A stretch of 5,941 bases of DNA from Psychrobacter sp. GTDB lineage: Bacteria > Pseudomonadota > Gammaproteobacteria > Pseudomonadales > Moraxellaceae. How positions within the stretch are numbered: the stretch's first letter is position 1; each line of letters begins with the position of its first letter. The notes beneath the pieces were generated by a model. The model saw nothing but the letters and a program-made list of their open reading frames with translations, was not told the origin of the DNA and searched no databases. The translations under genes and the position numbers were made by a program. This document shows, in pieces, positions 1 to 5,941 of the stretch. Location: NCBI GenBank assembly GCA_012270355.1, contig JAAXIL010000057.1:1-5941 (forward strand). Reading direction: 5' to 3'.

Positions 1-76
1 TAGCCAGTCTTTCTATTAAATCATAATCCTTTTAATTCACAAACCCTTTAAGTAGCCAGCTTGTAAATAGTCAGCA

Positions 77-2680
77 TCAAACCGTATCTGGTTCTCGAAT
101 ATCGGTTTCATCGACGACCGTAAGCAAAATGCGACTGCCTTTTGAGGCAACTTTTCGGTCATCATCTAGGTCGGCGTCAAATGACTCATCCGCCAATGTG
201 ACATGCACCACACCGCCGTCTGCCAGATCGCCAAACAAGACCATGTTTGCCAATGGCTTTTTGATTTCATCTTGAATCAGGCGTGCCATTGGGCGAGCAC
301 CCATCAAGCGGTCATAGCCTTTGTCCGCTAGATAGTCACGAACTTCGTCTTCAATTTCAAGGACAACTTTTTTGTCATCCAACTGGGCTTGAAGCTCAAC
401 CAAGAACTTATCGACCACTGACACCACGATGTCTTTATCCAATGGATTAAACTGCACAATCGCATCCAGACGGTTACGGAACTCAGGCGTAAACGCTTTG
501 TTCAGTGCTCCCGTATTGTCCTTGCTGTGATCCTGCTCGGTAAAGCCCATCGAAGCACGGCTTATGCTGTCTGCACCGACGTTAGTCGTCATGATTAATA
601 TGACTTGTTTAAAGCTGGCAACCCGACCGTTGTTGTCGGTCAACGTGCCATGGTCCATCACCTGCAACAGTAAGTTGAATACGTCAGGGTGAGCTTTTTC
701 GATTTCGTCGAGTAACAGTACGCAATGCGGATGCTGATTGATTTTTTCAGTCAATAATCCACCTTGGTCATAACCCACGTATCCTGGCGGTGCACCAATC
801 AAGCGAGAGGCGGTATGGGCTTCCATATACTCGGACATGTCAAACCGCACCAGCTCAATGCCCATTAGATTTGCCATTTGCTTCGCGACTTCGGTTTTAC
901 CAACACCCGTCGGACCTGCAAACATAAACGAACCAATCGGCTTATCGGCTGGTTTAAGCCCAGCCCGTGATAGTTTAATGGCATCGGATAAGGACTTAAT
1001 GGCTTCGGCTTGTCCAAATACCAAACGGTTTAAATCACGTTCTAAGTGCTCAAGCACCGATTTATCGTCGTTCGATACTGACTTAGGCGGTATGCGCGCG
1101 AGTTTGGACACAATGGCTTCAATGTCCGCAACATCAATGATGGTCGGTTGGCTATTAGTCGCCTCGGCGTCTTCCGATGATTTTTGCAAATCTATTTGCG
1201 TTGATTCGAAGTCGTCTTGATTGTCACTTGTTGCTACGTCCAGTTCCTCATCAAGGTCATCTAAACTGTCAAAGTCTTCGGCATCCATTTTGGCATAAAT
1301 GTCTTTGGTATCAACCACAGGATGCTCGGCATCACTCGCTTCACTATCAGTTGACTCTTCCGATTTAATCAACGGGCTATCGGTTTGCGTCAATTCCTCA
1401 AGTAATGCATCTTCATCCGCCACTTGCTCAGGGTCAGGGGTAAGCCCCAGACGTCGATACGCCCCTGCCTCATCGATGACATCAATCGCTTTGTCGGGTA
1501 AGAACCGCTCATGAATGTGCTTGGCAGACAACTGCACCGCACTCACTAAGGCTTCATCGGTGTATTCAACATCATGAAATTCTTCGTATCTTGGCTTTAA
1601 GCCTCGCAAGATTTCAATGCTGTCATCGATACTCGGTTCATTCACATCAATTTTTTGGAAACGACGTGATAACGCATGGTCTTTTTCGAATACTTGGCGA
1701 TATTCGCTAAAAGTCGTCGAACCAATGCACTTAAGCTCCCCGTTCGCAAGAGCAGGTTTAATCAAGTTAGACACATCCATGTTGCTACTCATGGATGACC
1801 CTGCCCCGACAATCATGTGAATTTCATCGATAAATAAAATGGCATTTGGCTTCTCTTTAAGTTCATCGAGCAAGCCTTTCATGCGTTTTTCAAAGTCGCC
1901 ACGGTACTTTGTGCCTGCAATGAGCGAACCCACATCTAAACTATAGACTTCGGCTTCAAGCAGTGGTTTCGGGGCTTTGCCTTCGACAATGAGCCATGCC
2001 AGCCCTTCAGCGATGGACGTTTTGCCCACACCTGGGTCGCCCACGAGTACCGGGTTCTTTTTACGACGACGGCACAAGACTTGAGCGGTACGTTCAATTT
2101 CCGCTTCTCGCCCGATGAGCGGATCGGTCTTGCCTTCTTTAGCCCGTTCGTTGAGGTTGGTCGCAAACTCGGCAAGCGGGCTTTTTTTACCTTTGCCAGA
2201 TTTGTCATCGGCTTTACTTGACTCACCACGACGAGTTGCTACGTCTTCTTCGTCCCCGCCATGCGACAGGTATTGGGTGAGCTTTAAACGGCTAACACCT
2301 TGTTTTTTAAGCAAATACACGGCATAGGTATCATGTTCTGAGAACATGGAGACCAAAATATCTGACCCTTTAACCTGCCTACCCGAGCCGATGGATTGCA
2401 CATGAAAAATTGCCCGTTGCAAAATACGGTCGAAACTTTGCGTGGCGTGTGGGGTTTGTTCTACACCCTCGGCAAGTTTGGGGGTGTGTTTGTCGATATA
2501 GACTTCAAGATCAAGGCGTAAACTGCCCACATCTGCATCGCACGCCTTGAGCGTTTCCACCGCATCGGTGTTCTCAAGTAAAGCGAGTAGCATGTGTTCG
2601 ACGGTAAGATATTCGTGAGACTTCTGCCGAGCCAAGGTCATGGCAAGGCGAAGTGAAATTTCTAAATGACGACTAAGCAT
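77..2680 (-). CDS. clpA: ATP-dependent Clp protease ATP-binding subunit ClpA (with long acidic interdomain insert)
   Basis: Cytosolic AAA+ unfoldase that feeds substrates, including N-degron proteins delivered by ClpS, into the ClpP peptidase (family knowledge). Visible order: Clp N-domain at about residues 1-140; a charged linker at 141-170; first ATPase module with Walker A GDPGVGKT (214-221), pore loop KYRGD (258-262), Walker B ILFIDEIH (281-288) and Arg pair 339-340; second module with Walker A GPTGVGKT (589-596), pore loop GYVG (633-636), Walker B VLLLDEIE (654-661), FRNRLD (734-739) and sensor-2 GAR (794-796). It has 867 residues against 758 in E. coli. Most of the excess is a D/E-rich insert at about 412-513. 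The ClpP-docking loop appears to be M-G-F (711-713), where E. coli has IGL. The start fits the E. coli N-terminus, and an AGGA box lies 7 nt upstream. It lies 115 bp downstream of clpS. The alternative ClpB/ClpC is disfavoured: the N-domain and ClpS pairing are ClpA-like and there is no ClpB-type middle coiled coil. Confidence 0.97.
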   Translation of the reverse strand: MLSRHLEISLRLAMTLARQKSHEYLTVEHMLLALLENTDAVETLKACDADVGSLRLDLEVYIDKHTPKLAEGVEQTPHATQSFDRILQRAIFHVQSIGSGRQVKGSDILVSMFSEHDTYAVYLLKKQGVSRLKLTQYLSHGGDEEDVATRRGESSKADDKSGKGKKSPLAEFATNLNERAKEGKTDPLIGREAEIERTAQVLCRRRKKNPVLVGDPGVGKTSIAEGLAWLIVEGKAPKPLLEAEVYSLDVGSLIAGTKYRGDFEKRMKGLLDELKEKPNAILFIDEIHMIVGAGSSMSSNMDVSNLIKPALANGELKCIGSTTFSEYRQVFEKDHALSRRFQKIDVNEPSIDDSIEILRGLKPRYEEFHDVEYTDEALVSAVQLSAKHIHERFLPDKAIDVIDEAGAYRRLGLTPDPEQVADEDALLEELTQTDSPLIKSEESTDSEASDAEHPVVDTKDIYAKMDAEDFDSLDDLDEELDVATSDNQDDFESTQIDLQKSSEDAEATNSQPTIIDVADIEAIVSKLARIPPKSVSNDDKSVLEHLERDLNRLVFGQAEAIKSLSDAIKLSRAGLKPADKPIGSFMFAGPTGVGKTEVAKQMANLMGIELVRFDMSEYMEAHTASRLIGAPPGYVGYDQGGLLTEKINQHPHCVLLLDEIEKAHPDVFNLLLQVMDHGTLTDNNGRVASFKQVILIMTTNVGADSISRASMGFTEQDHSKDNTGALNKAFTPEFRNRLDAIVQFNPLDKDIVVSVVDKFLVELQAQLDDKKVVLEIEDEVRDYLADKGYDRLMGARPMARLIQDEIKKPLANMVLFGDLADGGVVHVTLADESFDADLDDDRKVASKGSRILLTVVDETDIREPDTV
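1142..1447 (-). other. Acidic low-complexity insert within ClpA, between the two AAA+ modules
   Basis: This encodes about residues 412-513 of ClpA. It begins just after the conserved DEAGA segment that ends the first ATPase module and stops just before the conserved DVADIE segment that leads into the second. By my count about 34 of some 99 residues are Asp or Glu and only 4 are Lys or Arg. The densest part is [10 protein letters not shown] (471-480). E. coli ClpA has about 10 residues at this point. The reading frame stays open and both flanks align, so this is an in-frame insertion rather than a frameshift. The composition predicts a disordered, negatively charged loop on the ring surface. 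Its function is unknown to me. Confidence 0.85.
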
Positions 2681-2687
2681 AACGTTG

Positions 2688-2691
2688 TCCT
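2688..2691 (-). promoter_or_regulatory. Shine-Dalgarno sequence of clpA
   Basis: AGGA on the minus strand, with 7 nt between it and the clpA ATG. It is the clearest ribosome binding site in the window and it supports the chosen clpA start. Confidence 0.7.
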
Positions 2692-2741
2692 ATTGTTTAC
2701 TCATCTGCCCCTACTGGCAGTGGCACTTATTCCTTAAGTGA

Positions 2742-2774
2742 GGTTGGTCTGCTTAAAAATCAACCATTTTTTTT
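2742..2774 (+). terminator. Weak terminator-like hairpin plus T-run, on the strand opposite to the genes
   Basis: On the plus strand GGTTG (2742-2746) pairs with CAACC (2761-2765), extendable inwards by a G-T and a T-A pair. It is followed directly by A and a run of eight T. The layout resembles a Rho-independent terminator acting on plus-strand (antisense) transcripts that enter clpS from the clpA side. The stem is short and the loop is about 10-14 nt, so this may be chance. Confidence 0.2.
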
Positions 2775-2795
2775 CAACGTATTGTCTAGACAGGA

Positions 2796-3122
2796 TTAAC
2801 CTTGATGCGGTTCTATTTGTGTCAGTAGCGGAAACCCTTCTTTACGAGCCAATTGGTTGGTTTTTTGAGCCTTGGTTTCGGCAATGTCTTTGGGATAAAT
2901 GCCAGCGATGCCCTGTCCATTGTTATGAATTTTCAGCATAATATCCACCGCATTGTCTAAGCTGTGCTTAAACTCTGACTGCAAGACATACACTACGAAT
3001 TCCATCGGTGTGTAATTGTCGTTGTACATGATGACCGCATACATAGGCGGTTCAACAAATTCAGGTTCTTCCTCAAGCAAAACGTCGGACTCAAATTCTT
3101 CATCCGTTTCGTCATCGCTCAT
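2796..3122 (-). CDS. clpS: ATP-dependent Clp protease adaptor protein ClpS
   Basis: Small cytosolic adaptor that binds N-end-rule substrates and docks on the ClpA N-domain (family knowledge). The product is 108 residues from this start (E. coli 106), and the core aligns without gaps and with the same numbering as E. coli ClpS: PPMYAV, then the N34-D35 motif, TPMEFV with Met40, MLKIH with His66, AETK at 81-84 and FPLL at 97-100. The N-terminal 25 residues are strongly acidic and probably flexible, as is usual for the ClpS tail that enters ClpA. The frame stays open upstream to an ATG at 3266, which would add 48 residues. I prefer the inner ATG because it gives the family length and because a promoter-like element overlaps the outer start. 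Neither start has a good Shine-Dalgarno sequence. Oddity: residue 36 is Asn, where E. coli and most family members I know have Asp. clpA follows 115 bp downstream on the same strand, the classic pairing. Confidence 0.93.
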   Translation of the reverse strand: MSDDETDEEFESDVLLEEEPEFVEPPMYAVIMYNDNYTPMEFVVYVLQSEFKHSLDNAVDIMLKIHNNGQGIAGIYPKDIAETKAQKTNQLARKEGFPLLTQIEPHQG

Positions 3123-3233
3123 TTTGGGCAAATCAATGGTTGGCGTGGCAGGATGATGCCAGTCTTTGTTAGCGTTCGTAAACCCACGAAAACTTATTGC
3201 ATTCGATTCTAGAGAGGTGGATTTAAACACTGT

Positions 3234-3262
3234 TTTGTATTTACTTAGGCTATTTTTTTCAA
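3234..3262 (-). promoter_or_regulatory. Candidate sigma70-type promoter for clpS (and perhaps clpA)
   Basis: On the minus strand TTGAAA (3262-3257) is followed after 17 bp by TACAAA (3239-3234). These match the consensus at 5 of 6 and 4 of 6 positions, with ideal spacing. A transcript starting about 7 nt downstream would begin inside the upstream extension of the clpS reading frame, after the ATG at 3266. That would rule out the longer ClpS and leave a leader of about 100 nt before the ATG at 3122. Confidence 0.35.
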
Positions 3263-3344
3263 TCATTGGTAATCGTAAGGGTTTACAGAATAAAATGAGA
3301 TACTTTCTGCGGACTATGGCATAACCAATTTACACATTAGAAAA

Positions 3345-4163
3345 CTATTCTTCATCTTCGGTAACAGGACGTTGGTCTGTTTCAGGAATTTCAGCCAGTG
3401 AAATCGGCATGTCTGCAACAGGCTTGGATAATTTCCAGTTATACAACTTTTCAACCCGCTGCCCCCCTGCCGACAAGTTGAGCTTAACCTGCTTCGGCTT
3501 AAAGCCTTCGGGCATCATAAATCGTCCTCGGATGCGAGCAATGCCTTTAGCCGTGTATGATTTTGGATCTAGAGGTACTTCAACTAAACTGGTTTCATCA
3601 AGTAAAGTCAGTTTGGGTGTTAGTCGGTATGGCTCACCATCTTTGGCAAGCATGGCTACATCAAAACGGTACTCAAAGGCATTTTCGGGCAGTGGCTCGA
3701 TTTTTGCACCCACCACTTGTAGCGGGATGCCCCCTTGTTTGCTAAGCATTTCACCATATACATCGTTTATTTGTTGCAACTGCAGATTGGTGACTTCCAA
3801 ATCTTGCATGCTTTGTCGTAACGTCGCCAAGTTATTCAAGCTGATGTCTCGCTCCTGTTTGGCGGTGTTTAGCTCCGTATCTAACACCTCAACTTTAAGG
3901 TTGAGCGACTTCACCTCTTCGGCGGTCAAACCATCGAACTCATCAACGCTGGCAGTACTTTGAGCGACTTGATAGCCCCGCTGATAGCCAAATTTATGCC
4001 CAAACACAGCAGATATAACGCCAGTTAGCAAAATTTCAAACGCAAACAATCCAAGCATCAGTGGACTCAGAACGTCACTGACATTTCGCTTTTTACGAGG
4101 CTTTGATCTTCCAGGGGTGGCATCAATCATTTCGCCAGAATCGGGCGACACATTAGTGGGCAT
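3345..4163 (-). CDS. Single-pass membrane protein with coiled coil, DUF6776-like
   Basis: Predicted inner-membrane protein of 272 residues with no assigned function. Visible layout: a cytoplasmic head with a basic patch (RSKPRKKR, 19-26); one hydrophobic segment at about 31-55; a heptad-like, charged, probably coiled-coil region at about 78-142; then a beta-rich C-terminal domain at about 147-244, with PEGFKPKQVKL (218-228) and a YNW motif (241-243); and an acidic tail ending EDEE. The basic patch before the membrane segment suggests N-in topology, placing the coiled coil and C-terminal domain in the periplasm. The architecture and the MPEGF...VEKLYNW pattern recall the DUF6776 proteins of Pseudomonas and Acinetobacter; this is from memory and unchecked. 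No catalytic motif is evident. The start lacks a strong Shine-Dalgarno sequence. An inner Met at residue 12 is possible but has no better site. It sits between argC and clpS with gaps of 181 and 222 bp, and a perfect -10 box lies upstream. Confidence 0.85.
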   Translation of the reverse strand: MPTNVSPDSGEMIDATPGRSKPRKKRNVSDVLSPLMLGLFAFEILLTGVISAVFGHKFGYQRGYQVAQSTASVDEFDGLTAEEVKSLNLKVEVLDTELNTAKQERDISLNNLATLRQSMQDLEVTNLQLQQINDVYGEMLSKQGGIPLQVVGAKIEPLPENAFEYRFDVAMLAKDGEPYRLTPKLTLLDETSLVEVPLDPKSYTAKGIARIRGRFMMPEGFKPKQVKLNLSAGGQRVEKLYNWKLSKPVADMPISLAEIPETDQRPVTEDEE

Positions 4164-4344
4164 GGCTTAGACTCATAAACTTAGGTAGTCAAATTAGATA
4201 AACACACTAAGGGCATTTAATCAAAATTACAGAAATTAAAACTTGCCTATTATAGCGAAGTTCATGAGTATTGCATAACCCGTTGTAAAAACGCATGACT
4301 TCAGAATATTAGAGATAAATTCATAATAATCTATGGCATAAAAT
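4164..4344. other. argC to membrane-protein gene intergenic region
   Basis: A 181 bp AT-rich gap. Apart from the -10 candidate at 4249-4254 I see no RNA gene, no small coding frame with a ribosome binding site, and no stable hairpin with a T-run that would mark the end of the argC transcript. Confidence 0.5.
4249..4254 (-). promoter_or_regulatory. Candidate -10 box upstream of the membrane-protein gene
   Basis: A perfect TATAAT lies on the minus strand in the argC-to-membrane-protein gap, and would give a leader of about 80 nt. At 16-19 bp upstream no good -35 hexamer is visible (only sequences such as TTATGC), and there is no TGn extension. It is a candidate that suggests the gene has its own promoter rather than relying on argC read-through. 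Confidence 0.4.
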
Positions 4345-5448
4345 TCATGGCACAACAGGCACAAGCTCAAGCCCACAGGGTTCGTCAAAGCCAAACATCA
4401 CATTCATGCTTTGCACCGCTTGCCCCGATGCCCCTTTCACCAAATTGTCATGCACCACTAAACTGGTCGCCTCACCTCGCTCATTGTCTTGATAAACAGC
4501 AATCCGCAAACGGTTACTGGCTCGTACACTGCGGGTATCGGGCAATTGTCCATGCGGTAGTACGTCAATAAACGGCTCATCATCATACGCCTTGTCATAA
4601 ATCGCCTGCAAATCTTGCGTCTTACCAAAATCCGTCAGAGTTAGGTGAATCGTGGTAAACATCCCTCGTATCATGGGCACAAGATGGGGCAAAAAGCGGA
4701 TGTGGTGTTGCACAGAACTGGCGAGTAATTCATTCACACCTTGTTCAATTTCTGGCAAGTGTCGATGCCCCGTCACGCCATACGCTTTAAAGTTATCAGT
4801 GGTTTCGGCATAATTTAGGTCAAGTTTGGCTTGTCTGCCCGCTCCTGATACGCCCGATTTGGCATCAATAACGATATGCGAATTGACGATGGCTTGCTCA
4901 CTGGTATTTTGAGCATCAATTATTGGCTTTAACCCCAAAATTGCCGTGGTCGGATAACAACCAGGATTGCCCACTACTCTGGCTGATTTTAAAGCCTCAC
5001 GGTTAACCTCGGGCATGCCATACACTGCTTGCTTTAATAGGTCAGGGCAAACGTGCGGTTGTTTATACCATTTTTCGAATGCCTCAAGCGATTGCAAGCG
5101 AAAATCCGCCCCCAAATCTATCACTTTCACGCCAGCATCGACCAAGCCTTGAGCCTGCGTCATCGCAACCCCGTGTGGTGTGGCGAAATAAACCACATCG
5201 CATTTTGTAAGTTCTGCCAAACTATTGCTGTTAGCCGTATCATCAAAGTCGCTATAGACCAAGTCAGTCACGCCTCGCAGACTGGGGAAAATGTCGGCAA
5301 CTGGCGTGCCTTTTTGCGAGCGTGAGGTGAGTAATACAACCTCAGCATGAGGGTGAGCGGATAATAGGCGAATCAACTCCACACCGGTATAGCCCGTTCC
5401 GCCGACGATGGCGACTTTGATTTTGTCGTGCTGATTATTTTGTTTCAT
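4345..5448 (-). CDS. argC: N-acetyl-gamma-glutamyl-phosphate reductase
   Basis: Cytosolic enzyme of arginine biosynthesis. It reduces N-acetyl-gamma-glutamyl phosphate with NADPH to N-acetylglutamate 5-semialdehyde, releasing phosphate (family knowledge). Visible: an N-terminal Rossmann NADP loop GGTGYTG (16-22); ATPHG (89-93); DLGADFR (111-117); the catalytic motif NPGCYPT (161-167) with nucleophile Cys164; SGVSGAGR (198-205); GHRHLPEI (227-234) with the conserved catalytic-site His; PHLVPMIRG (254-262); and KGASGQA (338-344). The 367 residues compare with 334 in E. coli, so this is the long ArgC type and it is complete. A few extra residues lie at both ends. The start is the only Met before the Rossmann strand; the nearest purine-rich box (AAGGT) is about 12 nt upstream, which is rather far. 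The end of hemE lies 66 bp upstream. I saw no clear ARG box. No other arginine genes are in the window. Confidence 0.97.
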   Translation of the reverse strand: MKQNNQHDKIKVAIVGGTGYTGVELIRLLSAHPHAEVVLLTSRSQKGTPVADIFPSLRGVTDLVYSDFDDTANSNSLAELTKCDVVYFATPHGVAMTQAQGLVDAGVKVIDLGADFRLQSLEAFEKWYKQPHVCPDLLKQAVYGMPEVNREALKSARVVGNPGCYPTTAILGLKPIIDAQNTSEQAIVNSHIVIDAKSGVSGAGRQAKLDLNYAETTDNFKAYGVTGHRHLPEIEQGVNELLASSVQHHIRFLPHLVPMIRGMFTTIHLTLTDFGKTQDLQAIYDKAYDDEPFIDVLPHGQLPDTRSVRASNRLRIAVYQDNERGEATSLVVHDNLVKGASGQAVQSMNVMFGFDEPCGLELVPVVP

Positions 5449-5482
5449 GGAATGACTTTTACCTTTTTAAAATTTGCATCGC

Positions 5483-5523
5483 AGTGACTATATTTTAGTG
5501 ACTAAATTTTATGGCTAAATTTT
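5483..5523. repeat. Three near-tandem copies of an AT-rich 13-14 bp unit at the hemE 3' end
   Basis: On the plus strand the units are AGTGACTATATTTT (5483-5496), AGTGACTAAATTTT (5497-5510) and ATGGCTAAATTTT (5511-5523). The third copy contains the hemE stop codon (TAG, 5515-5517) and its last codons. The other two lie between hemE and argC, so they look like duplications of the gene's end. Minus-strand TATAGT within the repeats could serve as a -10 for argC, but no good -35 is placed for it. Confidence 0.6.
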
Positions 5524-5820
5524 ATAGTCATGCACCGCATCGATAAACACTTTAGCATGATCGGGATTGACCCATTGGGTAATGCCATGACCTAGGTTAG
5601 CAATGTAGCCCGTCTTTTCGCCCGACACATAAGCATCATCGAGCATCAGCTTGGTTTGCTCTCGAATGGTCTCAGGCGAGCCGTAAAGTGTGGCAGGATC
5701 TAGATTGCCTTGAATGGCTTTAGGCAATTGCATTTTTTTGAGTTTTTTAGTCAGTACCATTTGTTCATCGCTCTACATATTTCTTGCTATATCGAGTGGC
5801 ATGGTCCTATCCAATCCCAG
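5515..5820 (-). pseudogene. hemE: Uroporphyrinogen decarboxylase, C-terminal fragment, interrupted
   Basis: HemE decarboxylates the four acetate side chains of uroporphyrinogen III to give coproporphyrinogen III in the cytosolic haem pathway (family knowledge). Only about the last 100 of some 355 residues are present. Recognisable segments are [24 protein letters not shown] and the [11 protein letters not shown] terminus. An intact frame runs from an internal ATG at 5760 to the stop, but that ATG is not a real gene start. HemE-like sequence continues upstream of it (LGLD-x-TMPLDIARN, then [11 protein letters not shown]) through an in-frame TAG at 5773-5775. The residue expected to be Trp in the LGLDWT motif is Arg (AGG, 5806-5808). 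Beyond about 5820 the homology stops. Because hemE is normally indispensable, an error-rich or chimeric contig end is more likely than a true pseudogene. argC starts 66 bp downstream. Confidence 0.8.
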
Positions 5821-5941
5821 CCCGTCAGCGTGGCAGGCAGCGCCAGTCGAGCCGTCCGCCAGCCGGGCCCCCCACCACCAAGTCTCCCCAGGCGCCGAAA
5901 CCTCGGGGAACGGTGCGCACCTCGCGGATTTGTGAATACAC
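5821..5941. other. Unidentified GC-rich segment at the window edge, probably foreign or chimeric
   Basis: By my count about 84 of 120 bases are G or C (about 70%), against about 47% in a sampled stretch of clpA, and it has many CpG steps. It does not translate as HemE in the frame of the adjoining fragment, where about 250 further residues of HemE would be expected. On the minus strand one frame stays open from the window edge to a TGA at 5825-5827 (38 residues, with motifs such as GFGAWGD and GGRLDW). I do not recognise it, and such a frame is common in GC-rich DNA. The exact breakpoint could lie a few bases either side of 5820. Confidence 0.6.

Larger units (their letters stand above)
2681..2795 (-). 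other. clpS-clpA intergenic region with short inverted repeats
   Basis: This 115 bp leader lies between the clpS stop and the clpA start. It holds two short hairpins: CTGCC/GGCAG arms at 2705-2720 (6 nt loop) and CACTTA/TAAGTG arms at 2724-2740 (5 nt loop). A third inverted repeat lies at 2742-2765, and a perfect 10 bp palindrome TGTCTAGACA lies at 2783-2792, next to the clpS stop. On the minus strand no hairpin is followed by a T-run, so I see no intrinsic terminator for clpS and read-through into clpA is plausible. I found no convincing clpA-specific -35/-10 pair. The hairpins may simply structure the leader mRNA. Confidence 0.4.

Noticed and set aside
1..76. Possible terminator after clpA
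   Set aside because: I see only a chance 7-base direct repeat (TAGCCAG at 1-7 and 53-59). No stem followed by a T-run on the minus strand lies within the 76 bases available.
837..1220. Plus-strand open frame of 127 codons inside clpA
   Set aside because: It lies wholly antisense to well-conserved ClpA sequence. Its Ser/Ala-rich translation looks like the complement of an acidic, codon-biased gene, and it shows no family motif. The other plus-strand frames within clpA and argC are similar shadows.
3314..3324. CTATGGCATAA found both here and at 4331-4341, each just downstream of a gene end
   Set aside because: A few exact 11-base repeats are expected by chance in about 6 kb, and the copies share no flanking sequence or structure.
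3409..3963. Plus-strand open frame of 184 codons opposite the membrane-protein gene
   Set aside because: The minus-strand frame here has a sensible membrane segment, coiled coil and family-like motifs. The plus-strand product is Ser- and Cys-rich with no domain, so it is a shadow.
5714..5935. Plus-strand open frame of 73 codons crossing the right-hand junction
   Set aside because: It spans the hemE complement and the GC-rich tail, so it exists only if the join is real, and its sequence shows no recognisable motif.
1..5941. Search for a novel defence, mobile or CRISPR-like system
   Set aside because: No regularly spaced repeats, transposase, integrase, nuclease, toxin-antitoxin or phage-like genes are visible. 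The content is conserved metabolic and proteolytic genes.

Overview
The window looks like chromosomal housekeeping DNA from a gammaproteobacterium, most likely Moraxellaceae (Moraxella/Psychrobacter-like). This placement rests on roughly mid-40s % GC in the one stretch I counted, the type of ClpA, ClpS, ArgC and HemE proteins encoded, and a small membrane protein that resembles the DUF6776 family. It is inference from protein character; no search was run.

Every gene I can support is on the minus strand. In order of transcription (right to left) they are: the broken 3' end of hemE (uroporphyrinogen decarboxylase); argC (N-acetyl-gamma-glutamyl-phosphate reductase); a one-pass membrane protein with a coiled coil; clpS (N-degron adaptor); and clpA (AAA+ unfoldase of the ClpAP protease). 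The gaps between them are 66, 181, 222 and 115 bp. I see a perfect -10 box before the membrane-protein gene and a plausible sigma70-type promoter before clpS, so this is probably several adjacent units rather than one tight operon. clpS and clpA form the functional core. ClpS hands N-degron substrates to ClpA, which unfolds them for ClpP; clpP is not in this window.

Two features of the Clp pair stand out. ClpA carries an extra, strongly acidic stretch of about 100 residues between its two ATPase modules, where E. coli ClpA has about 10 residues. ClpS has Asn in place of the second Asp of the conserved N-D-D substrate-binding motif.

The right edge is abnormal. HemE homology runs leftwards from about 5820, but it contains an in-frame TAG and an apparent Trp-to-Arg change. 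At about 5820 the sequence switches to an approximately 70% GC segment that does not read as HemE. The simplest reading is a chimeric or low-quality contig end. A real recombination junction cannot be excluded from sequence alone. I found no RNA genes, CRISPR arrays, insertion sequences or clear minus-strand intrinsic terminators, and no previously undescribed multi-gene system.
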